DNA from: Kiritimatiellia bacterium
GTDB taxonomy: Bacteria; Verrucomicrobiota; Kiritimatiellia; RFP12; UBA1067
Assembly: GCA_016303225.1 (NCBI GenBank)
Contig: JAEDMC010000167.1
Coordinates: 1-5,950 of the forward strand
DNA length: 5,950 bases
Direction of reading: 5' to 3'
In this document: positions 1 to 5,950 of the stretch, in pieces
Layout of the letters: each line of letters opens with the position of its first letter
How positions within the stretch are numbered: the stretch's first letter is position 1
Translations under genes and position numbers: made by a program
Notes under the pieces: generated by a model
Database searches by the model: none
Told to the model about the DNA's origin: nothing
What the model saw: only the letters and a program-made list of their open reading frames with translations

Positions 1-236
1 ACTACAACCCGGTCGGCGATGCCATCGTGACCGTGCCGGGGATGACGACGCCGATCGCGCCGGTCTCGAACCTCGTCGACTTCACGATTGCGCACCTCCT
101 CGAGATCGAGACGTGCCGCCAGTGCGTCGAGCGCGGCATCGTTCCGCCGGTCTGGAACTCGGCGAATGCGCCGGGCGGCGACGAGAAGAACGCGGCTTAC
201 CTGAAGAAGTACCGTCCGCTCGTCAAGTGTTTGTGA
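1..236 (+). CDS. SIS-domain phosphosugar-binding protein (UPF0309-like), C-terminal part
   Basis: Only the last 77 codons are present; the reading frame is open to the left edge (first whole codon at base 3) and ends at TGA 234-236. SIS (sugar isomerase) domains bind phosphorylated sugars and occur in cytoplasmic isomerases, deaminases, etherases and regulators. The visible part has the features I associate with the C-terminus of UPF0309-type SIS proteins: a hydrophobic helix (SNLVDFTIAHLLEIE), then RGIVPPVWNSANAPGGDEKN, then a short terminal helix (YLKKYRPL). The PPV.xSxNxPGGDxxN pattern is the strongest clue. It lies 13 nt upstream of the GH20 gene, so it is probably co-transcribed and may act on a sugar phosphate derived from the glycan. 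Substrate and reaction cannot be told from this fragment. Family call is fairly sure; function is open. Confidence 0.75.
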   Translation, partial: YNPVGDAIVTVPGMTTPIAPVSNLVDFTIAHLLEIETCRQCVERGIVPPVWNSANAPGGDEKNAAYLKKYRPLVKCL

Positions 237-241
237 GAAGG
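235..241 (+). promoter_or_regulatory. Ribosome binding site of the GH20 gene
   Basis: The purine-rich GAGAAGG overlaps the TGA stop of the upstream SIS gene and ends 8 nt before the GTG at 250. Spacing and sequence fit a moderate Shine-Dalgarno site. It supports the GTG as the start, since no other start codon in that frame lies close by upstream. Confidence 0.55.
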
Positions 242-249
242 TTGAGAAC

Positions 250-1722
250 GTGATAGGAACTGCGTTTTTGCTGGCCGCGGCGGTTGCCTTTGAGCAGCCG
301 CATATCGTGCCGACGCCGGCGAAGGCCGACTGGCAGCTCGACCAGTGCGTTGAGCTGAAGCCGGAGCTTCAGGTCGCGATGAGCGTGGTGGATGACCGCC
401 AGCGTGAGGCGTGCGCCGATTGGTTCCGGCGTCACGCCAAGGATGCCTTCGGCGTCGACTGGAAGGTTACGTCGTGGACGCATCCCAGCGGTCTGAAGGA
501 CGAGAAATACGTCCTTCACGTGAGCGCGGGCAACATCACCGTCGGAGCTGCGGGACTGGATGGCGTCCGTTACGCCTTCCAGACCTTGCGGCAGATCGCG
601 ATGCCGAAGCGCGGGACGCTGAAGGTCGAGGGGTGGATCGCGCCGGGATGCAAAGTCGTCGACGAACCGAAGTCGAAGTTCCGCGGCATCCATCTCTGCT
701 GGTTCCCGGAGACGAAGGCGTCGACGCTCGAGCGGTGCATCCGGCTTGCGGGCTACTACAAGATGAACGCCGTCGTCCTCGAGACGTGGGGGACGTTCCG
801 CAGCGAGAAGTATCCGTGGTGGGGATGGAAGGACGGCGCGATGACGAAGGCGGAGATTCGTCGGCTGAAGGCGATCGCGGACGATCTCGGAGTTACGCTC
901 GTCCCCCAGTTCAACGTCTTCGGACACGCCTCGATGAGCAGGTCGCAGAGCGGCAAGCACGCCGTTCTCGACTTGAATCGCGCGTATCAGCCGCTCTTCG
1001 AGCCGCATCACGGCTGGAACTGGTGTTTGTCGAATCCGGAGGCGCAGAAGGCCGTGGACGGACTCGTTGTCGAGATGCACGAAGCGTTCGGGAATCCGCC
1101 GTACTTCCACATCGGCTGCGACGAGGCGCATCCGCCGAGCTGTCCGACCTGCCGGGCGCAGGACTACGTGGGGCTCATCGCCTCGAACATCACGCGCGTG
1201 GCGACGCTTCTCGAGAAGCGCGGCGCGCGGGCGATGATGTGGCACGACATGCTGCTCAAGCAGGGTGCGTGGGGACGCTTCTACGCCAACGCGAAGAACG
1301 GCGAGGAGAAGATGCTGGGCGTTTTGCCGAAGTCGATCGTCATCTGCGACTGGTTCTACAACGAGGGCGTGTCGCCGGAGGGATATCCGACGTTCGCTCA
1401 CTTCCGCAAGGCCGGGTTTGATGTCCTCTGCTCGCCGTGGGAGAGCGTGACGGGGACGGCCGCGCAGGCGAAGGCTGCGCAGGCGGCGGGCGCGCTCGGA
1501 CTCTTGGGGACGACCTGGCATCACGTCTACAAGCGGGCGATCGCCAACCAGTTCGTGTCGACGGCGGCGGGCGCGTGGGGGACGGAGGCCGATTCGTACG
1601 GCTTTATCGACCACTGGCGGCAGATGGGCTGGGACATGGGCGTTGACGACTACGACGACTGCGGCTATGTCACCGAACAGGTGCCGCGGATCACCAACAT
1701 CGAGATCAAGCCCGGCGGCTGA
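250..1722 (+). CDS. Secreted family 20 glycoside hydrolase (beta-N-acetylhexosaminidase type)
   Basis: This 490-residue protein most likely removes terminal N-acetylhexosamine residues from glycans outside the cytoplasm. Residues 1-13 look like a short signal peptide (hydrophobic FLLAAAVA, possible cleavage after AVA), though the n-region has no Lys or Arg. Residues ~15-135 fit the small GH20 N-terminal domain, including GLDGVRYAFQTLRQI (102-116). The TIM barrel starts at FRGIHL (Arg145, the expected -1 subsite arginine). It continues with FNVFGHASM (His225) and the catalytic HIGCDE (287-292), where Asp291 would position the acetamido group and Glu292 act as acid/base. Trp331, Trp368, Trp397 and Trp423 are likely pocket residues. 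The usual HxGxDE is intact, with Cys290 where Gly is common, followed by PPSCPTC (Cys298, Cys301). GTG start, chosen by the upstream GAGAAGG. Family 20 uses substrate-assisted catalysis. Exact linkage and sugar are unknown; the divergent sequence around the first barrel strand leaves room for an atypical substrate. Confidence 0.88.
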   Translation: MIGTAFLLAAAVAFEQPHIVPTPAKADWQLDQCVELKPELQVAMSVVDDRQREACADWFRRHAKDAFGVDWKVTSWTHPSGLKDEKYVLHVSAGNITVGAAGLDGVRYAFQTLRQIAMPKRGTLKVEGWIAPGCKVVDEPKSKFRGIHLCWFPETKASTLERCIRLAGYYKMNAVVLETWGTFRSEKYPWWGWKDGAMTKAEIRRLKAIADDLGVTLVPQFNVFGHASMSRSQSGKHAVLDLNRAYQPLFEPHHGWNWCLSNPEAQKAVDGLVVEMHEAFGNPPYFHIGCDEAHPPSCPTCRAQDYVGLIASNITRVATLLEKRGARAMMWHDMLLKQGAWGRFYANAKNGEEKMLGVLPKSIVICDWFYNEGVSPEGYPTFAHFRKAGFDVLCSPWESVTGTAAQAKAAQAAGALGLLGTTWHHVYKRAIANQFVSTAAGAWGTEADSYGFIDHWRQMGWDMGVDDYDDCGYVTEQVPRITNIEIKPGG

Positions 1723-1745
1723 GGGATTAGGGAGATTTGTTTCTG

Positions 1746-1752
1746 AAAGGAG
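1746..1752 (+). promoter_or_regulatory. Strong Shine-Dalgarno site fixing the start of the unnamed 250-residue gene
   Basis: AAAGGAG sits 4 nt before ATG 1757. It is the best ribosome binding site in the window. It decides the start: the frame stays open upstream to 1643 but that part overlaps the GH20 gene and encodes Thr/Ser/Arg-rich sequence typical of an out-of-frame shadow. Confidence 0.8.
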
Positions 1753-1756
1753 TAAT

Positions 1757-2509
1757 ATGAACCTCAAGAAGATGAACAAGGGGCTCGACTTTCTGCGCGA
1801 GAAATACGGCGCGGCGAAGGGCGAGATCACGATTAAAGACGGACATTGCTATGTTGACGCGACTCCGCTCATTCCGGGCCGGATGGAGCGCAAGATCGTC
1901 GAGCTGAAGAAGATGACCGAGAACGGGACGCTCGAAGGCGTCTCGACGCTCCGGTTCGCCAGCTTCGGTCCGAAGGGCTCGGACCTCGAGGCGATGCTCG
2001 CGAAGGAGTTCGACCTCGCGGCGCTTCTCGGCGCGGCGGACGTCGTGCGCGTGATGGCCGTCGCAAACGGCAACGCGATCAACGTCCTCGCGAAGCTCGC
2101 GAACGACGTGAATGTCTCGATCGAGGTCGGTGCGGGACTGCCGAAGGGCGAGCTCGGCTATGACCGCCACGAGATCATCGCCAAGCGCGGCGTCGCGTGT
2201 GACCAGACGGTTGACACCCACACCCCGCATGCGTCGATCCGCTGCTGGGACGCGAAGGATGCGGTTGAGTATACTGACGTCGACACGGAACTCTTCGGGA
2301 TGACCTACGAGGAGGTCTGGAACGTGCGCGCGGCATTTGCGCTCCTGCAGAAGCGCGCGTCCGCGAAGATCTGGAAGGCCGCCTGGGCCAAGGCGACGAA
2401 GGCCGCTGCACTTGCATTCAAGGCCGACAAGACAAAGAAGGCTCAGACAATTGCCCTTAAGAAAGGCGTTGACACCAATGCCGCCATCAAGGTCGCAGAG
2501 GTCCGCTAA
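1757..2509 (+). CDS. Unnamed 250-residue protein, possible stand-alone Gfo/Idh/MocA C-terminal-like domain
   Basis: I do not recognise a named family. The protein has no signal peptide or membrane segment, so it is probably cytoplasmic. Residues 1-68 look like a small alpha/beta unit. Residues ~72-200 resemble, by eye, the substrate-binding half of Gfo/Idh/MocA oxidoreductases. FDLAALLGAADVVRVMAV (85-102) parallels FDLIRHLTGSDFDYIYAEV of the neighbouring oxidoreductase, and HEIIAKRGVACDQ (138-150) parallels its VTITGDKGMLTCD. TDVDTELFGMTYEEV (173-187) would fall where that family has its Asp-rich loop and final helix. There is no N-terminal GxGxxG nucleotide-binding motif, and the position of the catalytic His carries Lys83-Glu84. 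Residues ~196-250 form a Lys/Ala-rich tail. It lies 34 nt after the GH20 gene and 36 nt before the oxidoreductase, suggesting a partner or regulatory subunit. The gene is surely real; the fold idea is an inference from by-eye alignment, not a search. Confidence 0.8.
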   Translation: MNLKKMNKGLDFLREKYGAAKGEITIKDGHCYVDATPLIPGRMERKIVELKKMTENGTLEGVSTLRFASFGPKGSDLEAMLAKEFDLAALLGAADVVRVMAVANGNAINVLAKLANDVNVSIEVGAGLPKGELGYDRHEIIAKRGVACDQTVDTHTPHASIRCWDAKDAVEYTDVDTELFGMTYEEVWNVRAAFALLQKRASAKIWKAAWAKATKAAALAFKADKTKKAQTIALKKGVDTNAAIKVAEVR

Positions 2510-2540
2510 AACTGCCAACAACCATCTACCAACTGCCAAC
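2510..2540 (+). repeat. Direct repeat AACTGCCAAC, two copies
   Basis: Copies at 2510-2519 and 2531-2540 are identical over 10 nt and separated by 11 nt (AACCATCTACC), whose ACC/CTACC pattern looks like a degenerate form of the same unit. The 21-nt period is close to two turns of the DNA helix. Only two copies are present, so chance is not excluded, though both fall in a 36-nt gap. Confidence 0.5.
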
Positions 2541-2545
2541 TTCTT
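2510..2545 (+). promoter_or_regulatory. G-poor leader with a repeated 10-mer, no Shine-Dalgarno site
   Basis: This is the whole gap between the unnamed gene and the oxidoreductase. By count it has 12 A, 14 C, 8 T and only 2 G in 36 nt, unlike the GC-rich, G-rich genes around it. AACTGCCAAC occurs twice, at 2510-2519 and 2531-2540, with a 21-nt period. The ATG at 2546 has no purine-rich stretch upstream, so translation may start on an unstructured A/C-rich leader, by S1-type recognition, or by coupling. Whether it is an operator, a leader or an old repeat remnant cannot be told. Confidence 0.5.
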
Positions 2546-3625
2546 ATGAAACCGGTTAAGATCGCGATGATGGGCATGACCCACGGCCATACCCGCAAGT
2601 ACTATCAGACGCTGTTGGACAACAAGAAGCTCGACTGGGTCGCCAGCTGCGCGCAGGACGAGGACGCCAAGAAGACGTACGAGCTCTACAAGACGGGCGT
2701 GCCGTGCTACCTCGATCCCGAGGAGATGTACAAGAAGCATCCCGACATCGAGGCGGTCGTGATCGCGTCTGCGAACGACCAGCACTTCGCGCAGATGAAG
2801 TGGTGCGCCGAGAAGGGCATCCACATTCTCTCGATGAAGATCCCGACCTTCGACATGAAGGAATACGACGAGATGATTGCGATGTGCGACAAGGCGGGCA
2901 TCGTCTGCCAGATCGAACTCGAGATGCATTACAACGCAGTCGTGCAGCGCCTCAAGAAGCTCATCAAGGACGGCGCGATCGGCAAGATCAAGGCCATCCA
3001 GATGACCAACATCACGCTCTCGCCGGTGTGGGCGTTCCCGTGGCAGGGCGACCCGCAGGCGAGCTTCGGCAGCGTGCAGCACCTGAAGAAGGGCGATCCG
3101 CGCTACAAAGGCGGCGCCCTGTGCGACCATCCGCACATCTTCGACCTGATCCGCCACTTGACGGGTTCGGACTTCGACTATATCTACGCCGAAGTCGCCC
3201 CGAACCTGCGTGACGGACTGAAGGTCGAGGACATGCTGATGGCCATCGGCAAGATGAAGGACGGCACCTCGTTCCTCTTCGACCCGAGCTGGTCGCGTCT
3301 CGAGGAGAAGATCAAGGTTCCTGGCCCGGGCTGGGAACGCTTCCCGAAGCGCATGGAGGTGAACGTCACCATCACCGGCGACAAGGGCATGCTCACGTGC
3401 GACTGCTTCGGCCCGAACGTCTATCATAACGGCGCGCCGAACGACCGCTACACCGTGCAGTACACGTACTTTGACGAGTGGATCGGCCTCATCGACGAGT
3501 TCGTCGCCTGCATCCGCGAGCACAAGACGCCGCTCATCAACCTCAAGTGGCACAAGCAGACGATCCAGTCCATGCTCGGCTGCTACGAATCCATTCAATC
3601 CGGAAAGATCGCGAAAATCGCATGA
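2546..3625 (+). CDS. Gfo/Idh/MocA family NAD(P)-dependent oxidoreductase
   Basis: A full-length, 359-residue cytoplasmic sugar dehydrogenase or related enzyme; the family uses NAD(P) to oxidise or reduce a hydroxyl or keto group of sugars, inositols and similar compounds. The start at MKPVKIAMMGMTHGHT is right for the family: the first beta strand leads into a G-x-x-x-G-H loop (Gly10, Gly14, His15). The second half of the Rossmann fold has EAVVIASANDQH (69-80). The SMKIPT stretch (96-101) replaces the usual EKP motif but keeps the lysine (Lys98). The substrate domain begins near residue 125. KGGALCDHPHIFDLIRHLTG (188-207) holds the GG...D..H..D signature, with Asp194 and His197 as likely catalytic-site residues. 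The end, DEWIGLIDEFVACIREHK, is the typical final helix. It overlaps the GH2 start by ATGA, so the two are translationally coupled. Substrate unknown; it could act on a released sugar. A glycosidase role like GH109 is possible but not supported directly. Confidence 0.9.
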   Translation: MKPVKIAMMGMTHGHTRKYYQTLLDNKKLDWVASCAQDEDAKKTYELYKTGVPCYLDPEEMYKKHPDIEAVVIASANDQHFAQMKWCAEKGIHILSMKIPTFDMKEYDEMIAMCDKAGIVCQIELEMHYNAVVQRLKKLIKDGAIGKIKAIQMTNITLSPVWAFPWQGDPQASFGSVQHLKKGDPRYKGGALCDHPHIFDLIRHLTGSDFDYIYAEVAPNLRDGLKVEDMLMAIGKMKDGTSFLFDPSWSRLEEKIKVPGPGWERFPKRMEVNVTITGDKGMLTCDCFGPNVYHNGAPNDRYTVQYTYFDEWIGLIDEFVACIREHKTPLINLKWHKQTIQSMLGCYESIQSGKIAKIA

Positions 3626-5916
3626 CGCCGAAAGCTGCCCTGTCGGCGGCGATCCTGATCGCGTCCTTCGGGGCCTTGTCCGCGGCGGCGCGGTCGGTCG
3701 TCGGGTTCAACTCCGCGTGGGAGTTCTCCAAGGACGGCGGCGCGCCGCGGCGCGTCGACCTGCCGCACGACTGGGCGGTTGACGGCGGGTTTACCCTGGA
3801 CGTCGCGGGATGTGAGGGACACTTGCCCTATCCGGGCGTTGGCATCTATCGCAAGAGTTTCGCGACGCCCAAGGACCTGACGGACGGCGGACAGCTTTGG
3901 CTGGAGATTGACGGGGCGATGAACCATTCGTCCGTCCGACTCAACGGACAGCTCGTCTCGCCCGACCGTCCGTTCGGCTACATCTCCTACAAGGTCGACC
4001 TCACTCCGGCGCTGAAGCCGAAAGGTGCGCAGAACGATCTCGAGATCCATCTCGACGTGCCGGTGAAGTCGTCGCGCTACTATTCTGGCGCGGGACTCTT
4101 TCGTGACGTGCGGCTCGTCACGGTCGCGAAGAGCCACATTGCCTACAACGGCGTCTGCGTGCGCACCGAGACGCTGAAGGACGGGTCCGCGAAAGTGAAG
4201 GTCGCCGTGGAAGCCGAAGGGCCGAACGAAGGCCTCGAGTGCCGCATCCGCAAGGACGGCAAGCTTGTCGCCGTCCGCGACTTCAAGGGCCTGACGGGAG
4301 AGCTGACAATTGAGAAGCCGCAGCTCTGGTGTCCGGAGGCGCCGCATCTCTATCGGCTGGAGATTGACTTGAAGGCGGATAATGCGGTTGTCGATTCGGT
4401 GGCGCTCGACTTCGGCGTCAGGACGGTCGAGTTCCGTCCCGGACAGGGCTTTTACCTGAACGGCAAGCACCGTCAGATGAAGGGCGTGTGTCTGCACCAC
4501 GATTTCGGTCCGCTGGGCGGCGCGTTCTTCAAGGACGCCGCGCGGCGTCAGCTGCTGCTCATGAAGGAGATGGGCGCGGACGCGATCCGCACGACGCACA
4601 ATCCGCCCGACCCGAAGTTCCTCGACCTCTGCGACGAGCTCGGCCTCATGGTGATGGACGAGTCGTTTGACATGTGGGAGCTCAAGAAGAACGACAACGA
4701 CTACCATCTGCAGTTCAAGGAGTGGCACGAACGCGACCTGACCGATTTCGTGAAGCGCGACCGCAACCATCCCTGCGTCATGCTCTGGTCCATCGGCAAC
4801 GAGGTGCAGGAGCATACGGCGGATGCGGTTGCGGGCTATCGCATCGGCACGAACCTCACGGAGATCGTGAGCCGCTACGACGAGCGTCCGACGACGGTCG
4901 CGTGCTGGAGTCCTGTGGCGCTCACGAACGGCATGCAGAAGACGGTGAAGGTGTTCGGCGGCAATTACATTCCGTGGTATTACGAGCAGTTCATCAAGGC
5001 GAACCCCGACAAGTGCATCATCGGCACCGAGACGGAGTCCGTGCTGTCGTCCCGCGGCGTCTACTTCTATCCGTGGCCGGAGCAGGCCAACAACTTCTGG
5101 AAAGACGATCCGCAGCCGTTCTTCTACGGAAAGGGTCCGGACGCGACCGGCAAGTGGAACCTGCTGCCCGAGGTCTACAACCGCATCTTCCGCGACGGAC
5201 AGGTGACGGGCTATGACGTCGCGTGCTATCAGGCCGAGCTTAACCATCCGCCGGACACGCAGTTCAAGTATCAGGAGCTGAATCCGTCCTGCTGCGGCAT
5301 GTTCACCTGGACGGGCATCGACTATCTCGGCGAGCCGACGCCGTACTTCGAGAAGGACGCGAAGAACCGCAGCGCCAACTTCGGCGCGATGGACCTCTGC
5401 GGATTCCCGAAGGACCGCTTCTGGCTCTTCAAGTCGCACTGGCGTCCGGACGTGCCGACGGCGCACATCCTCCCGCATTGGAACTGGTCGGCGGGCATGG
5501 AGATCCCGGTGCACGTCTACGGCTCGGGTGACGAGGCGGAGCTTTTCGTGAACGGCAAGTCGCAAGGCCGCCGCGCGAAGGGGAAATTCCAATATCGATT
5601 TGTCTGGGACAAGGTCCGCTACGAGCCTGGCGAGGTGAAGGTCGTGACCTGGAAGAAGGGCAAACCCTGGGCGACGGAGACGGTGAAGACGTCCGGTCCG
5701 ATGGCGAAGCTGCTGGTCGAGAAGGAGTTTGCGGGCGAGGAGCTCGTCTACTTTCGGATTACGGCGGTGGACAAGGACGGAAACTTCGTCCCGACCGCCA
5801 ACGTGTCGTTTACGGCGCAGCCGAAGGGTGGCGTCATTGCCGGCGTCTGCAACGGCGATCCGACGGACTGGACCCCGTTCAAGAGCAACAAAATTTGGCT
5901 CTTCTGCAAATTGTAG
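3622..5916 (+). CDS. Secreted family 2 glycoside hydrolase (beta-galactosidase type), C-terminus possibly truncated
   Basis: A 764-residue exo-glycosidase, probably a beta-galactosidase or beta-glucuronidase-like enzyme using the retaining mechanism. Residues 1-23 form a signal peptide (Lys4, hydrophobic LSAAILIASFGAL, AAA before Arg24). Domains in order: sugar-binding jelly roll (~28-170, with LPHDW 47-51 and GIYRKSF 74-80), Ig-like domain (~172-270), TIM barrel (~275-600), DUF4982-like domain (~610-690) and an invasin/Big-like domain (~695-764). RTTHNPPDPKFLDLCDELGL (323-342) is the GH2 signature. WSIGNE ends in acid/base Glu394. GTETES (468-473) carries the nucleophile, which by position should be Glu470, Glu472 being the alternative. 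FTWTGIDYLGEP (561-572) is the barrel-end motif. The ATG at 3622 overlaps the oxidoreductase stop (ATGA); an upstream extension to 3478 would lack a signal peptide. The last domain ends abruptly after NGDPTDWTPFKSNK, where relatives usually continue through another strand. Confidence 0.9.
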   Translation: MTPKAALSAAILIASFGALSAAARSVVGFNSAWEFSKDGGAPRRVDLPHDWAVDGGFTLDVAGCEGHLPYPGVGIYRKSFATPKDLTDGGQLWLEIDGAMNHSSVRLNGQLVSPDRPFGYISYKVDLTPALKPKGAQNDLEIHLDVPVKSSRYYSGAGLFRDVRLVTVAKSHIAYNGVCVRTETLKDGSAKVKVAVEAEGPNEGLECRIRKDGKLVAVRDFKGLTGELTIEKPQLWCPEAPHLYRLEIDLKADNAVVDSVALDFGVRTVEFRPGQGFYLNGKHRQMKGVCLHHDFGPLGGAFFKDAARRQLLLMKEMGADAIRTTHNPPDPKFLDLCDELGLMVMDESFDMWELKKNDNDYHLQFKEWHERDLTDFVKRDRNHPCVMLWSIGNEVQEHTADAVAGYRIGTNLTEIVSRYDERPTTVACWSPVALTNGMQKTVKVFGGNYIPWYYEQFIKANPDKCIIGTETESVLSSRGVYFYPWPEQANNFWKDDPQPFFYGKGPDATGKWNLLPEVYNRIFRDGQVTGYDVACYQAELNHPPDTQFKYQELNPSCCGMFTWTGIDYLGEPTPYFEKDAKNRSANFGAMDLCGFPKDRFWLFKSHWRPDVPTAHILPHWNWSAGMEIPVHVYGSGDEAELFVNGKSQGRRAKGKFQYRFVWDKVRYEPGEVKVVTWKKGKPWATETVKTSGPMAKLLVEKEFAGEELVYFRITAVDKDGNFVPTANVSFTAQPKGGVIAGVCNGDPTDWTPFKSNKIWLFCKL

Positions 5917-5950
5917 AAAACCGTTTTGCCCCGCGGCGACCCACCCTAAT
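5917..5950. other. Window edge after the GH2 stop; no feature recognised
   Basis: Thirty-four bases remain after TAG 5914-5916. They are less regular than the coding sequence, with AAAA and TTTT runs next to CCCCGCGGCG. No start codon with a ribosome binding site and no convincing terminator (no GC-rich stem followed by a T run) is visible. Confidence 0.4.

Noticed and set aside
1643..1756. Upstream extension of the unnamed protein into the GH20 gene
   Set aside because: It encodes Thr/Ser/Arg-rich shadow sequence, overlaps the GH20 C-terminus, and a strong AAAGGAG sits directly before ATG 1757.
1723..1756. Promoter or terminator between the GH20 gene and the unnamed gene
   Set aside because: The 34-nt gap holds the ribosome binding site; I see no stem-loop with a T run and no room for a convincing promoter with both boxes.
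3478..3621. Upstream extension of the GH2 gene into the oxidoreductase
   Set aside because: It is Arg/His-rich shadow sequence that would bury the clear signal peptide starting at 3622; the ATGA overlap is a typical operon start.
411..5216. Other same-strand open frames, e.g. 411-1421, 2704-3213 and 4674-5216
   Set aside because: They lie inside real genes in another frame, are rich in Arg, Gly and Ala, and show no domain.
223..5592. Three long minus-strand open frames tiling the window (223-1830, 1727-3598, 3595-5592)
   Set aside because: They are antisense to convincing GH20, Gfo/Idh/MocA and GH2 genes. Their translations are rich in Arg, Leu, His, Val and Asp with no recognisable domain, as expected from GC-rich third positions read backwards. 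They have no fitting ribosome binding sites.
5888..5914. Imperfect inverted repeat ACAAAATTTG ... CAAATTGT around the GH2 stop, as a terminator
   Set aside because: The stem is A/T-only apart from its ends, needs a 2-nt bulge, and is not followed by a T run. It could still mark an element edge, covered in the GH2-end finding.

Overview
The window is GC-rich and tightly packed. It holds five genes on the + strand with gaps of 13, 34 and 36 nt and one 4-nt ATGA overlap, so it reads as part of a single operon. Codons end mostly in G or C. Two glycoside hydrolases with export signals, a Gfo/Idh/MocA oxidoreductase and a SIS-domain sugar-phosphate protein suggest a glycan-degrading bacterium, plausibly a gut or environmental member of the PVC group (Kiritimatiellota, Lentisphaerota, Verrucomicrobiota or Planctomycetota). 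That placement is inferred from gene content and composition; no marker gene is present. No SusC/SusD-like outer-membrane pair, transporter, regulator, RNA gene, CRISPR array or transposase is visible.

Layout: 1-236 is the C-terminal end of a SIS-domain phosphosugar protein (UPF0309-like). 250-1722 is a secreted family 20 glycosidase (beta-N-acetylhexosaminidase type). 1757-2509 is a 250-residue protein I cannot name; its middle resembles, by eye, the C-terminal domain of Gfo/Idh/MocA enzymes without the NAD-binding Rossmann half. 2510-2545 is a short leader almost free of G, with a repeated 10-mer and no Shine-Dalgarno site. 2546-3625 is a full-length Gfo/Idh/MocA oxidoreductase. 3622-5916 is a secreted family 2 glycosidase (beta-galactosidase type) whose C-terminus seems to stop early. 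5917-5950 is the window edge.

Working model (inference): the exported GH20 and GH2 enzymes release hexosamine and galactose-type or uronic sugars from a glycan. The cytoplasmic oxidoreductase, perhaps with the unnamed protein, oxidises or reduces an imported sugar, and the SIS protein handles a phosphorylated sugar. The most interesting points are the possible stand-alone half-oxidoreductase next to a complete one, the unusual leader between them, and the abrupt end of the GH2 gene.
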